Source: Citrobacter amalonaticus
Lineage (GTDB): Bacteria; Pseudomonadota; Gammaproteobacteria; Enterobacterales; Enterobacteriaceae
Reading direction: 5' to 3'
DNA length: 64,000 nucleotides
NCBI GenBank assembly: GCA_028994555.1
Contig: JARDVN010000001.1
Span: 2,790,001 to 2,854,000, forward strand
The notes beneath the pieces are model-generated. The model worked only from the letters and a program-made list of their open reading frames with translations. It did not search any database and was not told where the DNA came from. The position numbers and the translations under genes are program-made. This document shows, piece by piece, positions 1-9,446 of the stretch; within the stretch, counting starts at the first letter, position 1; every line of letters begins with the position of its first letter.

Positions 1-1103
1 CCAGCGCGGCGCGGATCTTCCACAATGCATTGCCAAAGAAATAGCCCTCTTTGCCGCCGAGACGGTTCACTACCTGCCATAACGCCTGCAAACTGGCGGA
101 TGTCTTCACGGTAAAGCCCGCCTGTTTGGCGAAAAAACCGTACTCGGGACGCCAGCGGGCAAACGCCTGCGCGTCATAGCCCCAGTCGCTGGAGTTCATC
201 AGTTTCTCTTCTTCTTTCAGCGTGCTGCGTACGGCATCGTCAAAGGCGATAAGCTTCTGGGGTATCAACGCCCGCAGTTCGCTATCATCGGCCAGCAGAT
301 CGTGTCTGAGGCCCTGTATCAACGCTTTCGCGGTGGTAGGCGGCACCGAGGTGATGACATTCAGGAACCAGACGGAGATCCAACGGGTAGGAAAGGGAAT
401 GGGGATAAGCCAGCGATGCTTGCCGCTCACCGCCATAAAGTGCTCGAACTGCTCCTGATAGCTGAGTACCTGCGGCCCGGCGGCTTCAAAGATCCGATGC
501 TCACGGGACGGGTGATCCAGCAGCGCTACCAGATAGTGCAGCAGGTTTTCCAGCGCGATGGGCGTGGTACGTGAGCGCACCCAGCGCGGCGGGGTCAGCA
601 CCGGCAGGTTGTAGACCATGTCGCGCATCACTTCGAACGCGGCGGAACCCGCCCCAACGATAATCCCGGCGCGCAGTTCCGTTACCGGAACGCCGGACTC
701 GCGCAGGGTATCGGCGGTGATCTGCCGGGCGCGAAGATGGTCGGACTGTTCGTGTTCCGGCGCCTGTAAGGAGCTGAGAAAAATAAGCTGGCTGACCGGC
801 GTTTCACGCAGGGCGTCACGCACGTTAAGTGCGACCTGGCGTTCGTGAGCGATAAAATCGCCGCCTTCCCCCCATGCCATGTACCAGATAGTAGACAGTA
901 TCGATATCTGTCAGCAGGGCAGGCAAGCCCGTCGGCCAGTTCAGGTCCAGCTTATGACAACTGACGTTGGGCAACTGCAGTTTTTCCAGCCGCTCAATGC
1001 GGCGTGCCGCCGCCCGTACCTGATGGCCCTGTTCACTGAGTGCCTGCACCAGATGCTGACCAATATAACCACTGGCACCAAGAACCACGATACGTTGCGA
1101 CAC
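1..1103 (-). CDS. ybjT: YbjT, NAD(P)-binding Rossmann-fold protein (C-terminus off the window, one frame break)
   Basis: Atypical short-chain dehydrogenase-like protein of unknown substrate. The N-terminus carries the dinucleotide motif [10 protein letters not shown] (about residues 9-18). The frame breaks at the six-C run 868-873: the reading frame up to there gives VHGMG and the protein resumes as [10 protein letters not shown] only if one base is removed. It is then open to the window edge, where [17 protein letters not shown] matches the family near residue 345. About 367 of the usual 476 residues are inside the window. It lies just downstream of ltaE on the same strand, so it is probably the last gene of a poxB-ltaE-ybjT unit. 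The break looks like a homopolymer error. Confidence 0.9.
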
Positions 1104-1113
1104 GTCTTTCTCC

Positions 1114-2115
1114 TTAGCGATTTAAGAACGCGCGCCAGTGGGCGACGACATCAGCGAGCTGCTCCCGTGAAACATCCAGATGGGTTACCAGACGGACAAT
1201 CGGCGAGGCGTTGATCAGCACGCCATGTGCTTTCATATGCTCGCCCAGCGCAGCGGCATCGGCCTCACCGACGCGCACGAACAGCATATTGGTGTCGTGA
1301 CGCATCACGTCCGCACCCGCTTCCCGCAGTTGATCCGCAAGCCAGGCCGCGTTGTCGTGATCGTCTTGCAGGCGCGCAACGTTATTTTTCAGGGCATACA
1401 GTCCGGCTGCCGCCAGGATACCGGCCTGACGCATGCCGCCGCCGGTCATTTTGCGCCAGCGGGTAGCACGCTTGATATAATCGCGGCTGCCGACCAGCAA
1501 CGAACCGACTGGCGTCCCCAGTCCTTTCGAGAGACAGATGGTAAAGGAGTCGCAGTATTGTGTGACCTCTTTGAGTTCACAACCGTAGGCCACGACGGCG
1601 TTAAAAATACGTGCGCCATCGACGTGCAGCGCCAGACCGCGCTCACGGGTAAATTCCCACGCCTCTTTCAGATATTCACGTGGCAGCACTTTACCGTTGT
1701 GCGTATTTTCGAGGCTTAACAGACGAGTGCGGGCAAAGTGGATGTCATCGGCCTTAATTTTGGCCGCGACTTTATCCAGCGGTAACGTTCCGTCTGGCGC
1801 AGCGTCAATCGGCTGCGGTTGAATGCTGCCGAGCACCGCCGCACCGCCCGCTTCATACAGATAATTATGCGCACCCTGACCCGCGATATACTCTTCGCCA
1901 CGCTCACAGTGGCTGAGCAGCGCCACGAGATTGGCCTGTGTGCCGGTAGGTAAAAATAACGCCGCTTCTTTTCCTGAAAGTTCAGCGGCGTAGTGCTGGA
2001 GGGCGTTAACGGTGGGGTCATCTCCGTACACGTCATCCCCGACCGGGGCGGCCATCATTTCTTCAAGCATGGCGCGACCCGGACGGGTGACGGTATCACT
2101 GCGTAGATCAATCAT
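1114..2115 (-). CDS. ltaE: Low-specificity L-threonine aldolase
   Basis: Pyridoxal-phosphate enzyme that cleaves L-threonine and L-allo-threonine to glycine and acetaldehyde; cytosolic. The 333-residue frame is complete and of normal family length. It opens with [12 protein letters not shown], typical of this family, and contains [11 protein letters not shown], in which the lysine is the expected PLP Schiff-base residue. ATG start with an AGGGATG Shine-Dalgarno. It lies 38 bp downstream of poxB and 10 bp upstream of ybjT, all on the minus strand, so co-transcription is likely. Confidence 0.97.
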   Translation of the reverse strand: MIDLRSDTVTRPGRAMLEEMMAAPVGDDVYGDDPTVNALQHYAAELSGKEAALFLPTGTQANLVALLSHCERGEEYIAGQGAHNYLYEAGGAAVLGSIQPQPIDAAPDGTLPLDKVAAKIKADDIHFARTRLLSLENTHNGKVLPREYLKEAWEFTRERGLALHVDGARIFNAVVAYGCELKEVTQYCDSFTICLSKGLGTPVGSLLVGSRDYIKRATRWRKMTGGGMRQAGILAAAGLYALKNNVARLQDDHDNAAWLADQLREAGADVMRHDTNMLFVRVGEADAAALGEHMKAHGVLINASPIVRLVTHLDVSREQLADVVAHWRAFLNR

Positions 2116-2153
2116 TGCACATCCCTATTGTTTGAAAGGCGATGTGCATTGTT

Positions 2154-3872
2154 TTACCTGAGCCAGTTGGTTTTTGCCAGTTCGATCACCTCATCGCCGC
2201 GACCGCTGATGATGGCGCGTAACATATACAGGCTGAAGCCCTTGGCCTGCTCCAGTTTGATCTGCGGCGGAATGGCCAGTTCTTCTTTTGCGACAACCAC
2301 ATCCACCAGCACCGGGCCGTCGATTAACAGGGCGCGCTGTAGCGCTTCATCAACGTCAGCGGCTTTTTCCACCCGAATACCGGGGATGCCGCATGCTTCG
2401 GCAATGCGCGCAAAGTTAGTGTCGTGCAACTCCGTACCGTCAGTGAGATAACCACCGGCCTTCATTTCCATCGCCACAAAACCCAGTACGCTGTTGTTAA
2501 AGACCACGATTTTAACCGGCAATTTCATCTGTACGACTGACAAAAAATCGCCCATCAGCATGCTGAAGCCGCCGTCGCCGCACATGGCGATCACCTGTCG
2601 TCCCGGCGCGGTGGCCTGTGCGCCCAGCGCCTGCGGCATGGCATTCGCCATGGAGCCGTGGTTAAACGAGCCCAACAGACGGCGCTTGCCGTTCATTTTC
2701 AGGTAGCGGGCGGCCCACACCGTCGGCGTACCGACGTCGCAGGTAAAAATGGCGTCATCGGCGGCGAAATGGCTGATTTGCTGCGCCAGGTATTGCGGGT
2801 GAATCGCCTTTTCGCTGGGTTTGGCGAGATCGTCCAGCCCTTTGCGCGCATCGCGATAATCGCTCAATGCCTTATCGAGGAATTTACGCTCGGTTTTCTC
2901 TTCCACCAGCGGCAGGAGCGCAGTCAGTGTGGCTTTGATATCGCCTACCAGCGCCATATCGACTTTACTGTGCGCGCCGATGCTGGCCGGGTTGATATCA
3001 ATCTGAATGATTTTGGCGTCACTCGGATAGAACGCGCGGTAAGGGAACTGCGTACCGAGGAGCACCAGCGTGTCAGCGTTCATCATGGTATGAAAACCGG
3101 ATGAGAAGCCAATCAACCCGGTCATCCCCACATCGTACGGGTTGTCGTACTCGACATGCTCTTTGCCTCGCAGGGCGTGAACAATAGGGGCTTTAATTTT
3201 GGCGGCGAACTCAACCAGTTCTTTATGCGCGCCCGCGCAGCCGCTGCCGCACATCAGGGCGATGTTGCTGGAGTAACGCAACAGTTGCGCCAGCTTTCTT
3301 AACTCTTCTTCCGCAGGTGTGACGACAGGCAACGGCGCGTGATACCAGTGGCTGCTGGCGTTTTCCGGCGCCGGTTTTAACGCCACATCACCTGGTAATA
3401 CCACCACGGAAACACCGCGATTGAGGACGGCCTTTCGCATGGCAATCGCCAGCACCTGGGGGATCTGTTCCGGGCTGGAGACCAGCTCGCAGTAGTGGCT
3501 GCATTCGCGGAACAGTTCCTGCGGGTGCGTCTCCTGAAAATAGCCGCTGCCAATTTCGCTGGAAGGAATATGAGCGGCTATGGCGAGTACAGGGACGTGG
3601 TTACGATGACAATCAAACAGACCGTTGATCAGATGCAGGTTACCCGGTCCACAGGAGCCCGCACAAACCGCCAGTTCGCCGGTCAGTTGCGCCTCGGCAC
3701 CCGCCGCAAATGCGGCAACTTCTTCATGACGGGTCGACATCCACTCAATCGTTCCCATGCGATTGAGACTGTCGCTCAGGCCGTTCAGCGAATCGCCCGT
3801 CACGCCCCAGATACGTTTCACCCCCGCCTGTTCCAGTGTTTTAGCAATAAAAGCGGCAACCGTTTGTTTCAT
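2154..3872 (-). CDS. poxB: Pyruvate dehydrogenase (quinone) / pyruvate oxidase
   Basis: ThDP- and FAD-dependent peripheral membrane enzyme that decarboxylates pyruvate to acetate and CO2 and passes electrons to ubiquinone, mainly in stationary phase. The 572-residue frame is complete, the usual length. The ThDP-binding motif starts at [12 protein letters not shown] and ends at VVFNN near residues 430-460. The C-terminal segment ending AKTNWLR corresponds to the lipid-activated membrane-binding tail. ATG start preceded by AAGGAGATGG. In E. coli the gene is sigma-S dependent; the upstream sequence CATCTAAACTT could be such a -10 region, but this is weak. Confidence 0.97.
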   Translation of the reverse strand: MKQTVAAFIAKTLEQAGVKRIWGVTGDSLNGLSDSLNRMGTIEWMSTRHEEVAAFAAGAEAQLTGELAVCAGSCGPGNLHLINGLFDCHRNHVPVLAIAAHIPSSEIGSGYFQETHPQELFRECSHYCELVSSPEQIPQVLAIAMRKAVLNRGVSVVVLPGDVALKPAPENASSHWYHAPLPVVTPAEEELRKLAQLLRYSSNIALMCGSGCAGAHKELVEFAAKIKAPIVHALRGKEHVEYDNPYDVGMTGLIGFSSGFHTMMNADTLVLLGTQFPYRAFYPSDAKIIQIDINPASIGAHSKVDMALVGDIKATLTALLPLVEEKTERKFLDKALSDYRDARKGLDDLAKPSEKAIHPQYLAQQISHFAADDAIFTCDVGTPTVWAARYLKMNGKRRLLGSFNHGSMANAMPQALGAQATAPGRQVIAMCGDGGFSMLMGDFLSVVQMKLPVKIVVFNNSVLGFVAMEMKAGGYLTDGTELHDTNFARIAEACGIPGIRVEKAADVDEALQRALLIDGPVLVDVVVAKEELAIPPQIKLEQAKGFSLYMLRAIISGRGDEVIELAKTNWLR

Positions 3873-4026
3873 GGTTTTCCATCTCCTTAATTGTGATACC
3901 GGTTACAAGTTTAGATGAAGATACTGATTACGCTGCGTTGCACCCCCTTATTTTCAGCAGCTTCCTTTCAGGGGGGGGATAACGCGTAGCGTGAAAAAAA
4001 TCAGAGTGAAGCAGGGGTAAATTCAG

Positions 4027-4463
4027 ATGCTTACAACGTTGTTAAATGCAGTGAATCGGATGCTTACGCATGAGGATTTGGGTAAGTTTTTATTACGCCT
4101 GGCGGTGGGTGGATTGATGCTGTTTCACGGACTGCATAAGTTGTTTGCCGGGATTGATGGCATCAGCGGAATGCTTATCGCGAAAGGCTTTCCGGGATTT
4201 ATCGCCTATGGAGTGCTGGTGGGGGGAAGTGATTGCACCGTGTTTAATTATTCTCGGTATTTTGACGCGTCCCGCGGCGCTGGTACTGGCGTTCACCATG
4301 ATAGTGGCGTGGTTAATGGTCGGAATGAATGAAACCTGGGCGCTGGATAAAACCGGCGCATGGGCAATTGAAAGTCTGGTCTATTTCTTTATTGGCGCAC
4401 TGGCGGTGGCATTTCTGGGGGGCGGGACGGTTTTCGCTCGCTGGCAATTCAGCGTGGCGGTGA
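4027..4463 (+). CDS. DoxX family membrane protein (two homopolymer frame breaks)
   Basis: Small integral membrane protein of the DoxX family; specific function unknown. The literal sequence is split. Removing one G from each of two six-G runs (4221-4226 and 4417-4422) gives a 144-residue protein with four hydrophobic segments. It starts MLTTLLNAVNRML and ends FLGAGRFSLAGNSAWR before TGA at 4461-4463. That C-terminus is typical of the family, whereas the uncorrected frame runs on into the REP element at 4468. It stands alone on the plus strand between poxB and hcr, a position empty in E. coli K-12. Divergence from poxB leaves 154 bp for both promoters. Confidence 0.85.
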
Positions 4464-4467
4464 GAAA

Positions 4468-4497
4468 TTACCGGATAAGCGTAACGCCATCCGGTAA
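4468..4497. repeat. REP-type palindrome
   Basis: TTACCGGAT and ATCCGGTAA form an inverted repeat around a short GC-rich centre, the pattern of enterobacterial REP elements. It sits between the convergent DoxX gene and hcr and could act as a transcript-end stabiliser. Confidence 0.75.
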
Positions 4498-4504
4498 TCT
4501 GCTA

Positions 4505-5473
4505 TCAGGCGAGCACTAAATCGCCCTGAGGATGGCAGGAACAGGCCAGCACGTACCCTTCAGCTATCTCTGCCTCGGTCAGCGTCATGGCGCTGCTGAC
4601 CGTATACTCGCCGGAAATCACTTTGGTTTTACAGCAACCGCAAACACCCGCGCGGCAGGCAACGGTCACTGGCACCTTGTTGCTCTCCAGCGCATCCAGC
4701 AGCGTCGTCCCAACCGGCGCGTAAAATTCTTTCGCCGGTTGCAGTTTAGTAAATTTCAGGCCGCTGGTTGCCGCGTCTGCCACCAGAGTGAAGAACTTCT
4801 CTTTAAAAAAGCGCGTCACGCCCAGCGCTTTTACTTCCTGCTCGGCCAGATCCATATACGGCGCCGGGCCACAGGTCATCACCGTGCGGGAAGCCAGATC
4901 CGGCACCTGCTGCAACAGTTCGGTTGTCAGTCGACCTGGCACGAAGCCGTCAGTGGCATTATTTTCCGCCACCAGCGTGACCGGATATTGACGCCATTCT
5001 TCAGCAAAAATGACATCCTGCGGCGAACGCACGTTGAAGATCACCTGTACGTCTGCATGCGGACGGTATTTCGCCAACCAGCGGCGCATCGACATGATCG
5101 GCGTGACGCCACAGCCGGCCGCCAGCATCAGGAACTTATCATCCGCTTTATCGTCGCAGGTGAAATCGCCCATGGCATCAGACAGCCAGAGATAGTCGCC
5201 GCGCTTCACATCGCGGGTTAACCACTGTGAGCCCGCACCGTCGTCAATCCGGCGAACGGTCAGCATAATGTACTCGCTGACGCCCGGCGTTGAAGAGATC
5301 GTATAGGCGCGCAGCGTTTCCGCGGAATTACGCACGCTTACCAGTGCATACTGCCCGGCGCGATACGGATAATAGTCGTGGCACAGCAACGAAATCGTCC
5401 ATACATCCGGCGTTTCCTGATGGATGTGATGAACCTGCATCCGCCATGGGCACTGATGAGTTGGCATTGTCAT
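4505..5473 (-). CDS. hcr: NADH oxidoreductase for the Hcp protein
   Basis: Electron donor to Hcp: an FAD-binding ferredoxin-NADP reductase-like module (RAYTISSTPG, about residues 55-64; AAGCGVTPIMSM, about 117-128) followed by a C-terminal plant-type [2Fe-2S] ferredoxin domain with cysteines in CRAGVCGCCKTK and ACSCHP. The frame is complete at 322 residues, the usual length. It starts 10 bp downstream of hcp, so hcp-hcr forms an operon. Expected under anaerobic and nitrosative conditions. Confidence 0.97.
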   Translation of the reverse strand: MTMPTHQCPWRMQVHHIHQETPDVWTISLLCHDYYPYRAGQYALVSVRNSAETLRAYTISSTPGVSEYIMLTVRRIDDGAGSQWLTRDVKRGDYLWLSDAMGDFTCDDKADDKFLMLAAGCGVTPIMSMRRWLAKYRPHADVQVIFNVRSPQDVIFAEEWRQYPVTLVAENNATDGFVPGRLTTELLQQVPDLASRTVMTCGPAPYMDLAEQEVKALGVTRFFKEKFFTLVADAATSGLKFTKLQPAKEFYAPVGTTLLDALESNKVPVTVACRAGVCGCCKTKVISGEYTVSSAMTLTEAEIAEGYVLACSCHPQGDLVLA

Positions 5474-5483
5474 TCTTTACTCC

Positions 5484-7142
5484 TTACGCGCTCAGCAGCT
5501 GCTTCATGTCTTCTTCAACGGTGGTCACGGAACGCAGACCAAATTTCTCGTTGAGTACCGCCAGCAGATCCGGTGTGAAGAAGCCTGGTGCCGTCGGGCC
5601 CGTGACGATGTTTTTCACGCCCAGCGAGAGCAGGGTCAGCAGAATGACAATCGCTTTCTGTTCGAACCAGGAGAGCACCAGCGACAGCGGCAGGTCATTC
5701 ACGCCACAGCCCAGTTTTTCGGCGAGCGTTACGGCCAGAATGATAGCGGAGTAAGCATCGTTACACTGACCGGCATCGACCAGACGCGGCAGGCCTTCGA
5801 TATCGCCGAATTCCAGCTTGTTGAAACGGTATTTACCGCAGGCCAGGGTCAGAATCAGGCAGTCATCCGGTACGCTGGTAGCGAAATCGGTGAAGTAGTT
5901 ACGTTCTCCACGCGCGCCGTCGCAGCCGCCGACCAGGAAGATGTGACGCAGTTTTTCACGGCTCACCAGATCGATCAGGGTGTCCGCCGCGCCCAGCAGA
6001 GTCTGACGACCGAAACCGACGGTGATCAGATGTGGGATTTCACTGTACGGGAAGCCCGCCATTTGCTGTGCCTGCGCAATAACCGGACCGAAGTCGTCGC
6101 CTTCCAGATGGCTCACGCCTGGCCAACCGACGATGCTGCGGGTCCAGATGCGGTCGTCGTAGCTGCCAACGGTCGGGTCAATGATGCAGTTGGAGGTCAT
6201 CACGATAGGGCCTGGGAAACGGGCGAATTCGACCTGCTGGTTCTGCCAGCCGCTACCGTAGTTACCAATCAGATGCTTGAATTTACGCAGTTCCGGATAA
6301 CCGTGCGCAGGCAGCATTTCACCGTGGGTGTAGACGTTAACGCCTGTGCCTTCGGTCTGCTCCAGCAGGTTATACAGATCTTTCAGGTCATGACCTGAAA
6401 TCAGAATGCACTTGCCTTCGGTTGCTTTGACGTTGACCTGAGTGGGCGTTGGATGGCCATATTTTGTGGTTTCACCGGCATCCAGAATGCTCATTACTTT
6501 GAAGTTCATCTGACCGATTTCCATTGAGCACTCCAGCAGAGCGTTCATATCGGAAGGCCAGGTGCCCAGCCACGCCATAATTTTATGATACTGCGCGTAG
6601 ATATCGTTGTCGTACTGACCAAGAACGTGGGCGTGTTCCATATAGGCCGCCGCCCCTTTCAGACCGTACAGGCACAGCAGGCGCAGGCCGAGAATATTCT
6701 CGCCAATTACGGCTTTATCTTTGTTCGGGGTAAATTCTGCTGCCTGTTTTTGCAGGTCGCCCAGATCGTCGCTGACCAGTTGCAGTTCAGCCATTGGATT
6801 GTCGCAGTGCGCGTTTGCGTCAACGCTCAGGCACTGGGCTTTTAGCGCTTCACGCATCGCGATAGCGTCGCGAGCATAGCCGACGATGCGTGGAGAGTCG
6901 AAGTTAACGTTGGTCAGGGTGGAGAAGAACGCGCGCGGCGCAAAGTTATCCACGTCGTGATTAATGATGCCATATTCACGCGCTTTAGCCGCCCATGCGG
7001 ACAGACCTTGTAGGGAGGCGATCAGCAGATCCTGCAGATCGGAGGTTTCAGCCGTTTTACCGCACATACCCTGCGCGTATGAGCAGCCGTTTCCTGCCGG
7101 AGTACGGATGGTTTGTTCACATTGCACACAAAACATGGTCAC
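5484..7142 (-). CDS. hcp: Hydroxylamine reductase / hybrid-cluster protein
   Basis: Hybrid-cluster protein that reduces hydroxylamine and nitric oxide and acts in S-nitrosylation and nitrosative-stress control; cytosolic. The N-terminal Fe-S ligands are visible as C3, C6, C18 and C25 when numbered from the internal ATG at 7136 (MFCVQCEQT). That start gives the usual 550 residues, whereas the ATG at 7142 adds two. Hybrid-cluster cysteines lie in regions such as [18 protein letters not shown] and [12 protein letters not shown]. First gene of hcp-hcr; an NsrR-like operator is directly upstream. Confidence 0.97.
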   Translation of the reverse strand: MTMFCVQCEQTIRTPAGNGCSYAQGMCGKTAETSDLQDLLIASLQGLSAWAAKAREYGIINHDVDNFAPRAFFSTLTNVNFDSPRIVGYARDAIAMREALKAQCLSVDANAHCDNPMAELQLVSDDLGDLQKQAAEFTPNKDKAVIGENILGLRLLCLYGLKGAAAYMEHAHVLGQYDNDIYAQYHKIMAWLGTWPSDMNALLECSMEIGQMNFKVMSILDAGETTKYGHPTPTQVNVKATEGKCILISGHDLKDLYNLLEQTEGTGVNVYTHGEMLPAHGYPELRKFKHLIGNYGSGWQNQQVEFARFPGPIVMTSNCIIDPTVGSYDDRIWTRSIVGWPGVSHLEGDDFGPVIAQAQQMAGFPYSEIPHLITVGFGRQTLLGAADTLIDLVSREKLRHIFLVGGCDGARGERNYFTDFATSVPDDCLILTLACGKYRFNKLEFGDIEGLPRLVDAGQCNDAYSAIILAVTLAEKLGCGVNDLPLSLVLSWFEQKAIVILLTLLSLGVKNIVTGPTAPGFFTPDLLAVLNEKFGLRSVTTVEEDMKQLLSA

Positions 7143-7150
7143 ACCTTTTA

Positions 7151-7173
7151 AAGTTATATTTGATATACATGTT
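7151..7173 (-). promoter_or_regulatory. Putative NsrR operator of hcp-hcr
   Basis: On the minus strand the 23 bp fit the 11-1-11 NsrR consensus at about 19 positions, with arms AACATGTATAT and AAATATAACTT around one C. It lies immediately in front of the hcp Shine-Dalgarno. NsrR control of hcp is established in E. coli; the site here is a consensus match only. Confidence 0.6.
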
Positions 7174-7232
7174 TAAGATTATGCCTGTGCGTAAGGGGAG
7201 AAAAGGTATTTCTTCTACAACTTAAAGGGAGA

Positions 7233-7246
7233 TTGATTTAGCGCAA
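7233..7246 (-). promoter_or_regulatory. Possible FNR site upstream of hcp
   Basis: TTGATTTAGCGCAA has one perfect FNR half-site and a degenerate second half (CGCAA instead of ATCAA), about 97 bp before the hcp start. FNR activates hcp in E. coli. Confidence 0.35.
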
Positions 7247-7250
7247 TTTT

Positions 7251-7270
7251 GGCGGTAGATGTCTACCGCC
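7251..7270. terminator. Perfect hairpin after lysO
   Basis: GGCGGTAGA, a two-base centre and TCTACCGCC form a perfect stem 9 bp beyond the lysO stop. No clear U-run follows on the minus strand, so it may be a terminator or only a transcript-end hairpin. Confidence 0.45.
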
Positions 7271-7279
7271 AGAGAGGGG

Positions 7280-8180
7280 TTAAGCGGAGAAAAAGGCCAT
7301 TAAAATCGGCACCAGCAAACTGAGGACAAAGCCGTGAACAATCGCTGCCGGAACCATCTCCAGACCGCCCGTCCGCTGTAACACCGGCAGGGTGAAGTCC
7401 ATCGATGTGGCGCCACACAACCCCAGCGCGGTAGAGCGACTACGGCGCACCAGGCCCGGAATCAGCATAATCGCGATCAATTCGCGCGCCAGATCGTTAA
7501 AGAAGGCGGCGCTGCCAATCACCGGACCGTAGGATTCGGTCAGTAAAATACCAGAAAGGGAATACCAGCCAAAACCCGAGGCCATCGCCAGCGCGGTTTT
7601 CATTGGCAGGTCAAGAATAAAGGCATTAATCAGACCGCCAATCATGGAACTGGCGACCACCACGACTGCGACAATCATGCCACGGCGGTTCAGAACGATC
7701 TGCTTTAACGTCATTCCGCTATTACGTAACTGGATCCCGACCAACAGCAAGAGCAGGATCAACGTATATTCGCTCGCTTGCGTGGCGTGCTGCAAAATGG
7801 GCAAGCCGCTCAACCCCAGCAGAAAACCGACCACTACCACACCGCACAGCTTCAGCGACTCAAGCGCCATGGCGATACGAGAGGGTAATTTCTCCTGCTG
7901 GTGATTATGGCGCCAGGGTAACGATCGTTCCAGCCACAGTAATGCGACAATATTACACAGTAAAATAACGGTAATACTGACGGCAGAATAGTGAAATATC
8001 GCCAGCAGATTGCTCGCCAGATTATCTAAAAAAGGCCAGGCTTATCCCCATAAAAAAGAGAATCAGATATACCATCCAGCTCAATAGTTGATTGATGAGT
8101 TTTAATGCCGCGGAGTGCCGAAGCGGAATGAGATAACCTGCGATCAGCGGGAGCAGAATGATGAGAAGTCCTGAAAACAT
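7280..8180 (-). CDS. lysO: L-lysine exporter LysO (one homopolymer frame break)
   Basis: Inner-membrane lysine exporter (formerly ybjE), rich in hydrophobic segments throughout. The N-terminal part reads MFSGLLIILLPLIAGYLIP from ATG at 8180 (AAGGA Shine-Dalgarno) up to GISLAF. The frame then shifts at the six-A run 8028-8033 (six T on the coding strand). With five it continues LDNLASN and joins the long downstream frame containing MALESLKLCGVVV and ending IPILMAFFSA-like residues. Corrected length is 299 residues, the usual value. The literal sequence leaves only a 196-residue C-terminal frame, a misleading start. Confidence 0.92.
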
Positions 8181-8260
8181 GAACAGCCGGGTCCTTTGAA
8201 TGAGCGAGACAGCGCCATGACACTACCCAATAACGCGGGTTCAGTAAAGATGCAAAATAA

Positions 8261-8330
8261 AAGCCGGATAAGAACGATGTCTTATCCGGCTCAAGCGCGG
8301 AGGGCCCTACGGCCATCTGCCGTCGGGCCG
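8261..8330. repeat. REP/BIME-like paired palindromes after aqpZ
   Basis: GCCGGATAAGA and TCTTATCCGGC (8263-8290) form a perfect inverted repeat. A second GC-rich hairpin (GGGCCCTACGG with CCGTCGGGCC, about 8302-8328) follows. The pair lies between aqpZ and lysO, both on the minus strand, and probably stabilises or ends the aqpZ transcript. Confidence 0.7.
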
Positions 8331-8338
8331 CTCTGTGA

Positions 8339-9034
8339 TTAATCGCGTTTTTCGAGCAGCGTACGGTAAATAAGACCGCCGAGAATACCGCCAATAATGG
8401 GCATCACCCAGAACAGCCACAGTTGTTCTAACGCCCAGCCGCCCTGGAAAATGGCGACTGCGGTGCTACGTGCCGGGTTTACAGAGGTATTGGTGACCGG
8501 AATGCTGATCAAGTGAATCAGGGTTAATGCCAGACCGATAGCGATCGGCGCAAAGCCTGCCGGCGCGTGTTTGTCCGTTGCACCGTGGATAACCAGCAAG
8601 AAACCCGCCGTCAGTACGATTTCAATAACAATAGCGGACAACATGGAATAACCGCCCGGAGAATGCTCGCCGTAACCGTTGGAGGCAAAACCGCTGGCGG
8701 TTGCATCAAAGCCGGCTTTACCGCTGGCAATCAAATACAGGACGGCCGCTGCAATAATACCGCCTACTACCTGAGCAATAATGTAGCCAATCACCTCTTT
8801 TGCCGGAAAACGACCACCAGCCCATAGGCCTAATGTCACCGCCGGGTTAAAATGCCCGCCGGAAATATGACCGACAGCAAAGGCCATGGTTAATACGGTC
8901 AGGCCGAAGGCGAGCGCGACACCCGCAAAACCAATACCCAGTTCCGGAAACGCTGCTGCCAGTACGGCGCTGCCGCAGCCGCCAAAAACAAGCCAGAATG
9001 TACCAAAACATTCGGCTGCTAATTTTCTGAACAT
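8339..9034 (-). CDS. aqpZ: Aquaporin Z, water channel
   Basis: Inner-membrane water channel of the MIP family, 231 residues, six transmembrane helices. Both NPA boxes are present, in [11 protein letters not shown] (about residue 63) and NTSVNPARS (about 186); the arginine after the second box is the selectivity-filter residue. I chose ATG at 9034 ([14 protein letters not shown], Shine-Dalgarno TGAGGTGG) because it is the family start; an upstream in-frame ATG at 9109 would add an unsupported extension. Confidence 0.97.
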   Translation of the reverse strand: MFRKLAAECFGTFWLVFGGCGSAVLAAAFPELGIGFAGVALAFGLTVLTMAFAVGHISGGHFNPAVTLGLWAGGRFPAKEVIGYIIAQVVGGIIAAAVLYLIASGKAGFDATASGFASNGYGEHSPGGYSMLSAIVIEIVLTAGFLLVIHGATDKHAPAGFAPIAIGLALTLIHLISIPVTNTSVNPARSTAVAIFQGGWALEQLWLFWVMPIIGGILGGLIYRTLLEKRD

Positions 9035-9446
9035 ATCCACCTCAATGTAAAAAATAACCACAACAGTTTTGCGGTAATTGATATTTACTGTCTGCCGGAA
9101 TGACGACAAATAAATAGCTCGCTATTTTAAAAACGATCGTCATCCGTTCTCTAGTCAAATAAAGCCCGTTAGTTTGATTTAGGGCAATGCGGCGTCATTC
9201 CTTCCAGAGATTTTCTCTTAAAGGAAGTGTAGTGCATCGTCATATAAAAGAGGATTGACCATTACGGATTTATTTTTACCTTGTAACAGATACCTTTTCT
9301 CTATTACGAACGAAAGAGAACAGAATAAATCGTTCACCCTTCACACAATCAGCCAGTGTAATAATATCCCTGTCACGTCCTGTGCCAGGTTTTGCGGTTA
9401 TACTGCGAGGAGCTTAAAGGGACAGGAAAGATTTTCTGGAGGAAAC
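9035..9446. other. Divergent intergenic region aqpZ/ybjD
   Basis: 412 bp without a credible gene. It must hold the promoters of aqpZ and ybjD. TTGATTTAGGGCAA at 9174-9187 resembles an FNR site with a degenerate right half. A frame beginning at 9255 runs into ybjD but lacks any family resemblance before ATG 9447. Confidence 0.5.

Noticed and set aside
4145..4519. DoxX reading frame extended to 4519.
   Set aside because: The extension arises from an extra G at 4417-4422 and reads through a REP element.
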